From assembly GCF_003149675.1 (NCBI RefSeq), contig NZ_LWMS01000044.1, positions 62,001 to 126,000 of the forward strand: DNA of 64,000 nucleotides. The letters run 5' to 3'. Positions 9,240 to 18,516 of this stretch are shown here, piece after piece. The stretch's first letter is position 1; the number at the start of each line of letters is the position of its first letter. This stretch comes from Methanosphaera cuniculi. Lineage in GTDB: Archaea; Methanobacteriota; Methanobacteria; Methanobacteriales; Methanobacteriaceae. The position numbers and the translations under genes were made by a program. A model generated the notes under the pieces. It made no database searches. It was not told the DNA's origin and saw only the letters and a list, made by a program, of their open reading frames with translations.

Positions 9240-10112
9240 ATGGAAAATAAGTATGAGGACTCACAAGAGCCTGAAGAATTAGAAAAGGCACGTAAAGATT
9301 ATAAATTACATCTCACAGTATTAGTTGCAATAGTAATTGCAGAATATATTGGAATATATACACTACAACTAAGTGGAATAACAATAGTTCTAATGCCACT
9401 GTTATATTCACTTGTTTTAGCCATAGCATTTTATGTAGCAAAGCCAATAAAATGGATTCAAAAAGAACAGTCAAAGGAATCTGAAACCATAATGATGCTC
9501 TTAATAGGTCCTCTTCTTGCAAAACTAGCAATTGCAAGTGGTCAGAATATAGCAATTATATTTAATGCAGGACCTGCAATACTACTTCAAGAAGTAGGAA
9601 ATCTTGGAACAATATTCCTTGCATTACCTATAGCATTACTGTTAGGATTTAAACGTGAAAGTATAGGTATGACAAGTTCAATATGTCGTGAACCACAAAT
9701 GGCTGTGGTAATAGATAAATTTGGAGTATCATCACCTGAGACAAAAGGATTTTTCACTGTATTTCTAATAGGAACAGTTCTTGGAACACCATTTATAAGC
9801 ATACTTGTAAGTGTATTAGCATTTACAGTACCAATACATCAATTTGCATATGGTATGGCATGTGGAATAGGAAGTGCAAGTATGAATGCAGCAGCAGTAG
9901 CATCACTTATAACAATATTCCCTGGCTATGCAGCACAACTTGAAGCATTTAGTGGAATGGCAAATATGATATCAATGGTTACTGGAATGTATGTATATAT
10001 CCTAGTTGCAATACCACTTACACAATGGTTATATAAGGTCTTAGAACCACCACTAAGCCGTGTAAGATCAGTATTTATAAATAAAAATAAGAATAAAAAC
10101 ATAGAAGGATAG
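9240..10112 (+). CDS. DUF3100-type integral membrane protein
   Basis: A 290-residue protein with a charged cytoplasmic start (about 25 residues) and eight or nine membrane helices. The signature GFKRESIGMTSSICREPQMA lies near residues 139-158, and GIGSASMNAAAVASL sits in a later helix. I assign it to the DUF3100 family from memory of this signature; its substrate is not established. GGGAGATG precedes the ATG. A GTG-started small membrane protein follows after seven bases, and a second DUF3100 copy follows that. The conserved polar SICREP and GSASMN motifs within helices are typical of transporters, so a two-subunit transporter is likely. Confidence 0.7.
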   Translation: MENKYEDSQEPEELEKARKDYKLHLTVLVAIVIAEYIGIYTLQLSGITIVLMPLLYSLVLAIAFYVAKPIKWIQKEQSKESETIMMLLIGPLLAKLAIASGQNIAIIFNAGPAILLQEVGNLGTIFLALPIALLLGFKRESIGMTSSICREPQMAVVIDKFGVSSPETKGFFTVFLIGTVLGTPFISILVSVLAFTVPIHQFAYGMACGIGSASMNAAAVASLITIFPGYAAQLEAFSGMANMISMVTGMYVYILVAIPLTQWLYKVLEPPLSRVRSVFINKNKNKNIEG

Positions 10113-10119
10113 ATTAATT

Positions 10120-10587
10120 GTGTCAAAAATATTATCAATTAAAACAGTAGTAGAATGGATATTATTATTAATTATATTTTCATTTATGGGAGCTATAGCT
10201 AATGTTGTAGGATATAGTTATCCTTTCACAACATCATTTATAGGGATGTTAATTCTATGTTTAATTACACTTATTGGTCTTATAATTGAAAAGCTTATTC
10301 CATATAATATTCCAGCTATAATTTACATAAGTATTATTGGACTTTTAATATCAATACCATGGTCTCCAATAGCACAACCTGTAATATACTATACATCAAA
10401 AGTAGATCTTGTATCATTAACCACAATATTACTTGCATATGCAGGTATTTCAATGGGAAAAGATCTTAAAGACTTCAAAGACATTGGAATAAAAGGAATA
10501 ATTGTAACATTTTGTGTAATAATAGGAACATTCCTAGGATCAGCACTAATAGCACAAGTTGTATTAATGTACACAGGAATAATCTAA
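10120..10587 (+). CDS. Small membrane protein, probable partner of DUF3100
   Basis: A 155-residue protein starting with GTG at 10120, seven bases after the DUF3100 stop, with GAAGGA before it. It has about five hydrophobic helices. The C-terminal part carries AGISMGKDLKDFKDIGIKG, a polar loop motif between membrane helices, then GTFLGSALIAQ. The tight coupling suggests that it forms a complex with the upstream protein. The exact family is not known to me. Confidence 0.7.
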   Translation: MSKILSIKTVVEWILLLIIFSFMGAIANVVGYSYPFTTSFIGMLILCLITLIGLIIEKLIPYNIPAIIYISIIGLLISIPWSPIAQPVIYYTSKVDLVSLTTILLAYAGISMGKDLKDFKDIGIKGIIVTFCVIIGTFLGSALIAQVVLMYTGII

Positions 10588-10608
10588 AAAAATGAAAAAA
10601 AAAACTAC

Positions 10609-10623
10609 TAACCTCCTCTTTTT
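10609..10623 (+). terminator. C-rich plus T-run 3'-end element
   Basis: TAACCTCCTCTTTTT lies 22 bases after the stop of the small membrane protein. It separates the first DUF3100 pair from the second DUF3100 gene, so the two units may be transcribed separately. Confidence 0.5.
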
Positions 10624-10768
10624 ATATACTTTACTTAAACTTCACTATCTAAAAATAAAATCTCAAAGAATATCTATTTTTTTTTAATAATTTAAAAATT
10701 AAGAAAAATATCCTATTTTTTTTATTAAAGTAAAAAACTTAATTTTTTCAAAAGACGATAATATAATT

Positions 10769-11620
10769 ATGGAGACTAAAAGAAGTATGAGTCCAATTAA
10801 AATAAACCTATTTGACTATAAATTACACATAACAGTAATGATATGTGTTATTATTGCAGAACTTATAGGAACTTCTACAATTACCATAGGATCTATACAT
10901 GTTGTTCTTTTACCACTACTTTATTCTATAAGTTTAGCTGTTTTATGTTATCTTATTAAGCCAATAAAATGGATTAGTAAAAATCAATCACACACAGCAT
11001 CAGTTCTTATGATTATTTTAATAGGACCTTTAATTGCAAAACTTGCAATTTCAAGTGGACAAAATATAGAACTCATACTAAAAGCAGGACCACTACTAAT
11101 ACTTGAAGAACTAGGAGATCTGGGTGCTATTATATTTGGATTACCTGTAGCATTACTGCTAGGTTTTAAACGTGAGACTATTGGTATGACAAGCTCAATA
11201 TGTCGTGAACCACAAATGGCAGTACTAATAAATAAATATGGCTTTGAATCAGTAGAACTAAAAGGTTTCATGGTAGTTTATCTTATTGGAACAGTCTTTG
11301 GAACAATAATTCTAAGTATTCTTACAACAGTAATAGCATCAGTTATTCCACTTCATCCACTCTCATATGCAATGGCATGTGGAATAGGAAGTGCAAGTAT
11401 GAATGTTGCAGGAGTATCATCACTTGTCGCATTATATCCAGGTATGGCTGATAATTTATATGCATTTAGTGCAATAGCCAACCTTATTTCAATAGTACTA
11501 AGTATTTATGTATACATGCTAATATCACTCCCTTTAACTGAACGAATATATAACTTCCTAGAAAAAAGGAGAAAAAAAATAGAATTTCATAAAAAAAAGA
11601 GTATAAGTAAAAAAAAATAG
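10769..11620 (+). CDS. Second DUF3100-type integral membrane protein
   Basis: A 283-residue paralogue of the protein at 9240-10112. Both share FDYKLHITVM/KDYKLHLTVL, a PIKWI turn, IGPL(I/L)AKLAI, GFKRETIGMTSSICREP and MACGIGSASMN. Eight or nine membrane helices are seen, with a very basic Lys-rich tail. It has its own promoter gap of 181 bases, and no second small partner follows. A weak ribosome site precedes the ATG. It may use the same small subunit as its paralogue or work alone. The substrate is unknown. Confidence 0.7.
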   Translation: METKRSMSPIKINLFDYKLHITVMICVIIAELIGTSTITIGSIHVVLLPLLYSISLAVLCYLIKPIKWISKNQSHTASVLMIILIGPLIAKLAISSGQNIELILKAGPLLILEELGDLGAIIFGLPVALLLGFKRETIGMTSSICREPQMAVLINKYGFESVELKGFMVVYLIGTVFGTIILSILTTVIASVIPLHPLSYAMACGIGSASMNVAGVSSLVALYPGMADNLYAFSAIANLISIVLSIYVYMLISLPLTERIYNFLEKRRKKIEFHKKKSISKKK

Positions 11621-11634
11621 ATTAGGTGGGTAAG
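11609..11634 (-). terminator. C-rich plus T-run 3'-end element
   Basis: In sense orientation it reads CTTACCCACCTAATCTA followed by a T-run. It lies 47 bases after the flippase stop and overlaps the stop of the convergent DUF3100 gene. Confidence 0.45.
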
Positions 11635-11680
11635 ATAGAAGATTTCTCTTTTTTTTATATTATTTAAAAGAAAAAATTAT

Positions 11681-13141
11681 CTAGTTTTGTGTATTTTTTT
11701 CTTTTTTCATATCTTCTATAAATCCATATAGTATTTTACGATCTTCTTGGTTTATTGATCTGGTTATAAATAGTGCTATTATATATACTACTGCTGCTAT
11801 TGGTACTGTTATTATAAATGGCATATGTATCACATATATTGCTATTACCATTATTAGATTTGCTATTATTACTTGTGTTACTGGTTTTATCATACTTTTC
11901 ATATGTAGTGAGTAGTCTGTTTTTGAGAGTGCATATAGTGTTAGTGATAATATTAATGCTTCTATACATACTGTTGCTATACTTGCTCCTATGTATGAGT
12001 AGAATTTAATTAGTATAACATTTAGTATTATACTTACAAATGCTCCTATTGCCACTATTTTTGTTACTGTAAATTGTCTATTTATTGCACCAAGTAGTGT
12101 TGTTGAAATATTACTTAAAAATAGGAATATTCCAGCCCATATAAGTATACTAAGTGCATTTGATCCTTGAGTATAACTTGCACCATATATAATGTAGATA
12201 ATATCATGTGAAAATATTACACATCCAAGTACTATTGGCATTGCTATTATTAGCATGTATTTCATTAGTTTATGATATAAATCTGCAAGTTTTAGTTTAT
12301 CTTTTGTAAATAATTCACTCATTACAGGGAAGATTGAATTTGATATGAGTGTTATCATAGCTGCAATTACAAGCAGTAATTTTTGTGATGCACTAAAGAG
12401 TCCTACTGCTACACTTCCTGACATAAATGTTAGTATGGTAAGTGCAATCCAGAAATATATTGATGTAAATACATATGATATTCCAAATGGAACACCTTTT
12501 GTTATTAATTCTTTTAAAAATGCACGTTCTAAGCATAAGCCAAGTTTTGGATAATGTTTTATTGCTATGTATACTGTGTATGTAAATGATAATATAATTG
12601 CAATAGGATATGCTAGTGATACTATAATCACATTTCCTCCATTAAATATTATTAGAAGAATTATTGCAAGAACAGATGCACTATATATTACATTACCAAT
12701 GGTTTGATACTGCATTTTTTCATTACTTTGGAAAAGTGAATAGTTACATAGTGTAAGTGAGTTAAATATCATATAAACTCCGAAGATAATCATTACATCA
12801 ATTCCCTCAGGTGTAAATGTATGACTAAGAAGTACAACTAGTGTATATGCTATAAATGTTACTAATGAAAATATTACACGCAAGAAAAATACTGTTCCAA
12901 AATATTTACTTGTAAGTGTTTTATCGCGTGATACTTCACGTATTGCAAATGTTGCAAGACCCATGTCTGTAAATATTTCAAATATTCCTACAAGTGATGT
13001 TGCTGATGATATTAATCCAAAGTTATATGTACCAAGATATCTTGCTGTAAAAAGTGTGAGTATGAAAGTCATTAGGTTATTAATTAGACTTGCAATTATT
13101 AGTAAGCTTGAATTTTTTATGATTCGACTTGCTACATTCAT
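11681..13141 (-). CDS. Oligosaccharide flippase (polysaccharide biosynthesis family)
   Basis: A 486-residue protein with about 14 membrane helices. The start is typical of Wzx-type flippases of the MATE/MOP superfamily: an Asn/Ser-rich amphipathic start, then ARYLGTYNFGLISSATSLVG, then DMGLATFAIREVSR. These proteins flip lipid-linked glycans across the membrane for surface glycan or glycoprotein assembly. The substrate cannot be read from the sequence, but the neighbouring ALPs are rich in possible N-glycosylation sites (NxT/S), so glycosylation of surface proteins is a fair guess. A TATA-like AATATATAT lies near 13213. It seems to be a single-gene transcript. Confidence 0.85.
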   Translation of the reverse strand: MNVASRIIKNSSLLIIASLINNLMTFILTLFTARYLGTYNFGLISSATSLVGIFEIFTDMGLATFAIREVSRDKTLTSKYFGTVFFLRVIFSLVTFIAYTLVVLLSHTFTPEGIDVMIIFGVYMIFNSLTLCNYSLFQSNEKMQYQTIGNVIYSASVLAIILLIIFNGGNVIIVSLAYPIAIILSFTYTVYIAIKHYPKLGLCLERAFLKELITKGVPFGISYVFTSIYFWIALTILTFMSGSVAVGLFSASQKLLLVIAAMITLISNSIFPVMSELFTKDKLKLADLYHKLMKYMLIIAMPIVLGCVIFSHDIIYIIYGASYTQGSNALSILIWAGIFLFLSNISTTLLGAINRQFTVTKIVAIGAFVSIILNVILIKFYSYIGASIATVCIEALILSLTLYALSKTDYSLHMKSMIKPVTQVIIANLIMVIAIYVIHMPFIITVPIAAVVYIIALFITRSINQEDRKILYGFIEDMKKEKNTQN

Positions 13142-13519
13142 GTTAATCAGATTTTATTAGTAGTTTTTTTTTATTAACATTAATTTTAGTAAAATTTCAA
13201 AAAATGTTTAATAATATATATGTAATGTTAACTTTAATAATTGTTTTATTAATTTTTTTAAAACATATTCTAAAAAAAAAGAGTATTTGAAATAATAGCT
13301 TATGTAGCAATTAGTGACTAAGTAATAGTAATTAAAAAAAAATGTAATAATTATAACATCATCAATTGCTAGAAATTATATAGTTACAGTTATTTAGATG
13401 AAAAAAAAATGGTTTATATGTTAATTATGAATGTAACTTTTTTTTTCACTTGTTTAAAAAAAAATGAGTAATAAGAGAATTTATAATTTAAATTAATAAT
13501 AAATTCTTTTTTCTAATTT
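13142..13519. other. AT-rich gap with flippase promoter
   Basis: No gene is seen. An AATATATAT box at about 13213-13222 fits a TATA element for the minus-strand flippase, about 75 bases before its ATG. The rest is AT-rich with T-runs that may end the DtxR transcript of the other side. Confidence 0.4.
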
Positions 13520-14245
13520 TTATTCTATTTCAACAAATATATCATATGATAGATCTTTTTCAAGTTCTATTTGCTTATTTTCAATTAACACTTTAAGTGG
13601 CTGATTTAGAGGTGCAGTTTGAAGTAGTGTTATTTCAGTTTCAAGTGTTATTCCCATATCAAGTAGTTTTTTAATACGATCATTATTTCCACGGATAAAT
13701 TTTATACGTCCTTTTTGGTTTGGTTGCATGTTTCCTAGTGATGTTAGTTTTTCTATTCTTTTTGGTATTTCATCAATACTATGTACTTTTGAGCATTCAT
13801 AACATGATGGTATGTTTAAATCACATATTGGTATTATATTATGATCATCAGGGCATTGATTTGGATATTCAAGTAGTTGACATAGTTTTCGTTCTGCTTC
13901 ATCAGATAGGGAATGTTCCATTGCACATGCTTGATCGTGTATGTCTTCCATGTCAAGTTTTAGTGTTTCATATAAAAACATTTCAATTAGTCTGTGTTTT
14001 CGTACTATTTCTTTTGCTATTTTATATCCCTTATCTGTTAATTCTACTCCTTTATACTGATAATATGTTACATAACCATCTTCTTCTAGTTTTTTTAGCA
14101 TTTGTGTTACACTACTTGGTGCTATTTTAAGATCTTTTGATATTTCCGTAGTTTTTGCCATGTTATTTTTTAAGCTCTTTTTATATATGGTTTCTAAGTA
14201 TTCTTCCACATTTTCACTTATTTGTTTTCCATGCATATTAGACAT
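13520..14245 (-). CDS. DtxR/MntR-family metal-dependent regulator with FeoA-like domain
   Basis: A 241-residue cytoplasmic protein. Residues about 10-70 are a winged helix with EYLETIYKKSLKNNMAKTTE and SSVTQMLKKLEEDGYV. Residues 70-140 are the dimerisation and metal-binding part with RHRL-like KHRLIEMFLYE, the Cys in QACAMEHSLSDEAE, and downstream acidic and His residues. Residues 165-241 form an FeoA/SH3-like domain (LDMGIT, LIENKQIELEKDLS). The family senses Fe(II) or Mn(II) and represses uptake genes. It follows the acyl-CoA synthetase with a 68-base gap and is probably co-transcribed with it. A Cys pair (SCYEC) is an extra in the central part. Ferritin at 44131 could be in its regulon, but no operator was identified. 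Confidence 0.9.
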   Translation of the reverse strand: MSNMHGKQISENVEEYLETIYKKSLKNNMAKTTEISKDLKIAPSSVTQMLKKLEEDGYVTYYQYKGVELTDKGYKIAKEIVRKHRLIEMFLYETLKLDMEDIHDQACAMEHSLSDEAERKLCQLLEYPNQCPDDHNIIPICDLNIPSCYECSKVHSIDEIPKRIEKLTSLGNMQPNQKGRIKFIRGNNDRIKKLLDMGITLETEITLLQTAPLNQPLKVLIENKQIELEKDLSYDIFVEIE

Positions 14246-14313
14246 TTGTTTTCTCCCATTTTTTTGTATTATTTATAGTTTCATTTTTTTAGAGTTTTAT
14301 ATTATTTTTGTAT

Positions 14314-15792
14314 TTATTCTTTATTTATATATTCTTCTTTAAGTTTATTTCGTAGTAGTTTCCACCCATTTACACGTGGTAGTTCTTCTGTTGTGAAGAT
14401 TTTTCGTGGTATTTTATATCGTGCTAGTTTTTCTCGTGCATAATCTAGTAGTGCATCTTCATCTTTTTCATCTTCCCATACTACTGCTGCTACTGGTATT
14501 TCTCCTCTGTGTTCGTGAGGTAGGCTAAATACTGCTATTTCACTTACAAGGTCACTTTTTATTAATTCTTCTTCAACTTCTGTTGGATAAATTTTCCATC
14601 CTGACATGATTATCATATCTTTTTTACGATCTGTTATAAAAAGACGATTATCCTCATCTAAGTATCCTATATCTCCTGTTAGAAACCATCCATTTTCTGT
14701 GAATGTTTCTTGTGTTTGTTCTGGTCTCATCCAGTATCCTTGTGCTATTGATGGACCTCTAAGTGCTACTTCCCCATTTTCATTGTGTGGTAAGCTTACA
14801 TTTGGATTTTGTGGATCTACTATTTTAACTTCACTAAAACATACAGGATGTCCTACACTTTCAAATCGATCTGCAAATGCATAATCTTCTGGTCTTATCA
14901 TTGTTCCAGTTCCTACTACTATTGTTTCTGATGATCCATATGCATTTAGTACTGCTATTCCATATTTTTTATAGAATTTACGCCATAAGTCCTTATGTAG
15001 TGGTCCTCCTCCTGATATCATTGATTTTACTGAGTATAGTTTGTTTGCAACTTTTTTAGGATATGATAGTATTGAATGTATTACAGGTGGCATTCCTGTT
15101 GCATTTGTCACTTGATTATCATATATTATGTCTAGATATTCATCAAATGTGTAGTTGTTTTTTGTAATTGTAAGTGCACCTGCACGAAGTGATGATATTG
15201 CCCATGATATACCTACATGTGCCATTGGATATATGCAAAATAATACATTGCTATGATCCATTTTTAGTACGTCACATTCATTTTGTATTGCACTAAACCA
15301 GTTTCCCTGAGTTAACATTGCACCTTTTGGTTTTCCTGTTGTACCACTTGTATATTGAAGTTGACATAAATCATCCCATGTTGTATTTACAGCTTCAAAT
15401 ACTTCTGAGTTTTTATATTCATCCATTATAGGTATTATGAATTGTCTTATATCTATATCATGTAATGGTTTATCTGTAATTATAAGTTTAGCTTTTGAAT
15501 CTTCAATATAGTATTTAATTTCATTTGTTGTATATATTCTATTTGTTGGTACTACTACTGCTCCTATACGCCATAATGCTAGTATGGAAAATAAGTATTC
15601 AGGTATATTTTCAAGATATATTAATACACGATCTCCTTTTTTTATATCATATTCTACTAATCGTCTTGAAATTTCTGATACTATCCCTAGTACTTCACTT
15701 GATGTATATTTTATACCTCTATCTACTGAATAATATACTGGTTTATTTAATCTACATGCATTTGCATCTAGAAATGTTGTTACATTAATCAC
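14314..15792 (-). CDS. AMP-forming acyl-CoA synthetase family protein
   Basis: A 492-residue ANL-superfamily enzyme. The P-loop-like motif YTSGTTGKPKG is at residues 147-157. NAYGSSE (A5) is followed by GWFLTGDIGYLDEDN (A7) and DRKKDMIIMSGWKIYPTEVE (A8), and a C-terminal Lys in NGWKLLRNKL would be the adenylation Lys. It activates a carboxylic acid to an acyl-adenylate and then a CoA thioester. The acid is not known; for a methanogen with limited metabolism a host-derived or lipid-related acid is possible. It lies upstream of the DtxR regulator in the same direction, which suggests metal control or simple co-transcription. Confidence 0.85.
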   Translation of the reverse strand: MINVTTFLDANACRLNKPVYYSVDRGIKYTSSEVLGIVSEISRRLVEYDIKKGDRVLIYLENIPEYLFSILALWRIGAVVVPTNRIYTTNEIKYYIEDSKAKLIITDKPLHDIDIRQFIIPIMDEYKNSEVFEAVNTTWDDLCQLQYTSGTTGKPKGAMLTQGNWFSAIQNECDVLKMDHSNVLFCIYPMAHVGISWAISSLRAGALTITKNNYTFDEYLDIIYDNQVTNATGMPPVIHSILSYPKKVANKLYSVKSMISGGGPLHKDLWRKFYKKYGIAVLNAYGSSETIVVGTGTMIRPEDYAFADRFESVGHPVCFSEVKIVDPQNPNVSLPHNENGEVALRGPSIAQGYWMRPEQTQETFTENGWFLTGDIGYLDEDNRLFITDRKKDMIIMSGWKIYPTEVEEELIKSDLVSEIAVFSLPHEHRGEIPVAAVVWEDEKDEDALLDYAREKLARYKIPRKIFTTEELPRVNGWKLLRNKLKEEYINKE

Positions 15793-16243
15793 AAATATAC
15801 TACTTCCTTTTTTTTATTTATTTTTTTTTAATGGGTACTTAAAGAAATTTTTATTTTATTTTACTTTTTTCTAAAATAATCATTATAATTTAGTTATGCT
15901 TAAATTTCTAAGTAATTATAATTATAGTTTTATACAATTATTTATTATCTTTTTTTTTAGAATAATTGAAAATTTAAAAATACTTTATGAAAATAACTAT
16001 CTCAAAAAAAAAAATAATTATAAAAAGAAGATTTAACTATGGAAATTAACTAAATTTAAAAAAATTAATTAAATTAAAAACGCAGAATAATGGGTAAAAA
16101 CTAGAAAAAATTATAATATGATAATACAAATGAAAAAAATAGATAAATAATGTATTATTCTAAAATATCTAGCTAATTAGTCCATTAATTTAGTTAATTA
16201 TATATTAAAATATAAAATAGATATAAAATGTATGGTGGAAAAA
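15793..16243. other. Divergent promoter gap
   Basis: No gene is seen between the acyl-CoA synthetase (minus) and the Ig-like protein (plus). AATTATATATT at about 16197-16207 is a likely TATA box for the plus gene, some 40 bases before its start. Confidence 0.4.
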
Positions 16244-17659
16244 ATGAAACAGAAAATATTTCTATTATTCGTATTATCCACTATATTCATATTATCAAGT
16301 ACTGTAAGTGCAGCTGATAATACAAATATTACTGCATCAGCAGTATCAGATAATAGCATAAGTACAAATGATAATACAAATGTAGAAAACTTACAATATG
16401 AAACTCAAAATCTTGAAACAAAGAAAAAACAAAATAGTCAATATCAAGATAACATTATAACACAAACTAATTCTAATTCTCAAAATACAACACAAAATAC
16501 TCAAGATCCTACTATTCTAGGTCACCTTGAAGATGATGAAGAAACAAATAGAACAATAAAATGGAGTGAAAATGGAAACAATTCATTCACAATTGACCAT
16601 CTTGAAGATGATGAAGAAACAAACAGGACAATAAAATGGGGTAAAGAGACACAAATAACAGTAATAATACCTAATGAAACTTTTATAAACTCAACAGTCC
16701 CAATAAGTGGAGTTTTAAAAGACATTGAAGATAAAGCAATTGCATATAAAACAGTGAAAATAACAATTTCTGGAGAAGAATTTAAAGCAATTACAAATGA
16801 GAATGGAATATATAACATCATGTACACAACAACCATGGCTGGAGAACTACCAGTACATGTGGAATTTGAAGGTGATGAAGTATATAACTTATCAGAAACT
16901 GAAAGTAAATTAAATGTTATTAGAAAAATTAGCAACAATGAAAAACAAGATGTAATAATTATAATTAAACCTGTAAACATTGTTGTTGGTGAAAAAGTAA
17001 CACTCCAAGCAATAGTTAAAAATGAAGAAAGAAACCTAGTAACAGGTGGAAATCTTGTATTTAAATTAAATGGAGTAACAATGAAAGATAACTTTGGTTT
17101 CACAGGTAATGGTGCAGCTTATAAAATAAATGTGGTAAATGGAATTGCACAAGTAACATTTATACCAACATCAGATATACGTGGAGCAAAAACCATTGAA
17201 GTAACCTACAGTGGTAATAAACTCTACAATAAATTAAAATCTGAAAAACAAAATGTAACTGTAGCAAAAAGAAATGCAACTTTAACATTATCATCAGAAG
17301 ATATTGTTAATAATCATGAGATCATAACATTTACAGTAAAAGTAAATGATAAAACACTACAATCTCAAAATACAACAGCAATAAATGATGGATATGTACT
17401 CTTCTTTGTAAATGGAAGAACATTAAAAGATGCAGATCAAAAACCAATAAAAGTAGCTGTGGAAGATAATAAAGCATCATATTCATATCATGTTGATATA
17501 AAAGATGCAACAAACACACTACAAACTTATACAGTTACAGCAAGATATTATAATCAAAATTATAATGCTTATGCACTAGAAAATTCAAACTACTCAGGTA
17601 GTGGAATAGAATGCAAACCAAATCAATTTATTGTACTTATAGGTAATGATGAGTTTTAG
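16244..17659 (+). CDS. Secreted protein with bacterial Ig-like domains
   Basis: The start is placed at the ATG at 16244, since GGTGGA lies seven bases before it. An upstream ATG at 16232 would contain that ribosome site. The 471-residue product has a signal peptide (about 1-24, ends VSA) and a Thr/Asn/Gln-rich stalk. A 14-residue acidic repeat HLEDDEETNRTIKW is present twice (DNA 16521-16562 and 16599-16640). Three Ig-like domains follow, marked by GVLKDIEDKAIAYKTVKI, ITNENGIYNIMYTT and GGNLVFKLNGVTMKDN. The same Ig-like type occurs inside the largest ALP. No anchor is seen. It is probably a cell-surface protein; its partner is unknown. Confidence 0.8.
   Translation: MKQKIFLLFVLSTIFILSSTVSAADNTNITASAVSDNSISTNDNTNVENLQYETQNLETKKKQNSQYQDNIITQTNSNSQNTTQNTQDPTILGHLEDDEETNRTIKWSENGNNSFTIDHLEDDEETNRTIKWGKETQITVIIPNETFINSTVPISGVLKDIEDKAIAYKTVKITISGEEFKAITNENGIYNIMYTTTMAGELPVHVEFEGDEVYNLSETESKLNVIRKISNNEKQDVIIIIKPVNIVVGEKVTLQAIVKNEERNLVTGGNLVFKLNGVTMKDNFGFTGNGAAYKINVVNGIAQVTFIPTSDIRGAKTIEVTYSGNKLYNKLKSEKQNVTVAKRNATLTLSSEDIVNNHEIITFTVKVNDKTLQSQNTTAINDGYVLFFVNGRTLKDADQKPIKVAVEDNKASYSYHVDIKDATNTLQTYTVTARYYNQNYNAYALENSNYSGSGIECKPNQFIVLIGNDEF
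16521..16640 (+). repeat. Duplicated 42-base segment coding for HLEDDEETNRTIKW
   Basis: Two copies (16521-16562, 16599-16640) encode the same 14 residues and differ by only a few third-position bases. They are separated by 36 bases, and the repeat period of 78 bases keeps the frame. Confidence 0.75.
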
Positions 17660-18180
17660 AAGTATTATAAGAAAAGCTTTCTAAATTTTTATATAAACTC
17701 TTATAAGAGTGAAAAATATAATTCATATAGAAAGTTTAAATCTTGTATTTAGACTAAAAATTTAAAATTAGAAGAAAGGTAATTAAATATGAGAAAATTA
17801 TTAAAAGAAAATAAATATCTATTTTTTTTAGATTTTGTTCTTTTTTAATTACTTTTTTTTAACTATGTATCATAATCTTCTTTAAAGAAGAACTTTTTTT
17901 TTAAAACAATAGTATTTTATTAAATTATAACTCTTTTTCATAGCTATACTCTTTTTTTTGTAATAGGATAATTTTAATGAAATAAAAAAAAATAGGCTTA
18001 ATTTTATTGTTTTATATTAAAAATAAAATAGTTAAAAATTAGTTAAAAATTAGAAGAATTAGTATTTAATTTTATTTTTTTTTATGGAAAAATAAAATTC
18101 TTTTTTTTTAATATTTAAAATAAAAATAGGTATGAAAGAGGTTTAATTTTATCCTTTTTTACACCTATATTTTTTAGTTT
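17660..18180. other. AT-rich gap with a perfect palindrome
   Basis: No convincing gene is seen. A 19-codon ORF at 17788 (starting MRKLLKENKYLFF) follows GAAAGG and might be translated, but it has no support beyond that. The perfect palindrome ACTCTTATAAGAGT is at 17697-17710, 38 bases after the Ig-like gene. Several T-runs follow. Confidence 0.4.
17697..17710. promoter_or_regulatory. Perfect 14-base palindrome
   Basis: ACTCTTATAAGAGT equals its own reverse complement and has no loop, so it looks more like a protein-binding site than a terminator stem. It could also contain a TATA-like core. No function is known. Confidence 0.3.
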
Positions 18181-18333
18181 TTAGTCTTTTCCTACAGGAA
18201 CAAATAATTCTTTACCTGCTCCACATAGTGGACATGTCCATTCTTTTGGTAAGTCTTCAAAGAGAATTCCATCGTGCTCTTCTGGGTCATATATCCATCC
18301 ACAAAGAGTACATTTATATTTTTGCACTTCCAT
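18181..18333 (-). CDS. Rubredoxin
   Basis: A 50-residue protein read directly from the sequence. It starts [17 protein letters not shown] and ends [17 protein letters not shown]. The four iron ligands are Cys8, Cys11, Cys34 and Cys37 in two CxxCG knuckles, and the aromatic core residues Tyr6, Trp13, Tyr15 and Trp32 are present. AGGAGGT lies seven bases before the ATG. Rubredoxin is a small cytoplasmic one-electron carrier; in anaerobes it often serves oxygen or peroxide reduction (rubrerythrin, F420H2 oxidase systems). Neither partner is in this window. It appears to be transcribed alone. Confidence 0.95.
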   Translation of the reverse strand: MEVQKYKCTLCGWIYDPEEHDGILFEDLPKEWTCPLCGAGKELFVPVGKD

Positions 18334-18471
18334 GAAAGATACCTCCTACTTATTTGTTTTCTATTAATTAGTTGTAAAGTCTTTACTTATATACTTTTCA
18401 GTAAATTATAGGTCATTATACTATAAAATAATTCTAGAAAAATTATATGTTCATTATATAAAAAAAGTATT

Positions 18472-18494
18472 AAAAAAAAGGGGGGGGGTGAATA
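18472..18494 (-). terminator. C-rich plus T-run 3'-end element with nine C
   Basis: In sense orientation it reads CTATTCA, nine C, then eight T, 23 bases after the stop of the secreted hypothetical protein. A homopolymer of nine C/G is striking in such an AT-rich genome. Confidence 0.5.
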
Positions 18495-18516
18495 GTTATT
18501 TTTTCCCATGTTTTTT

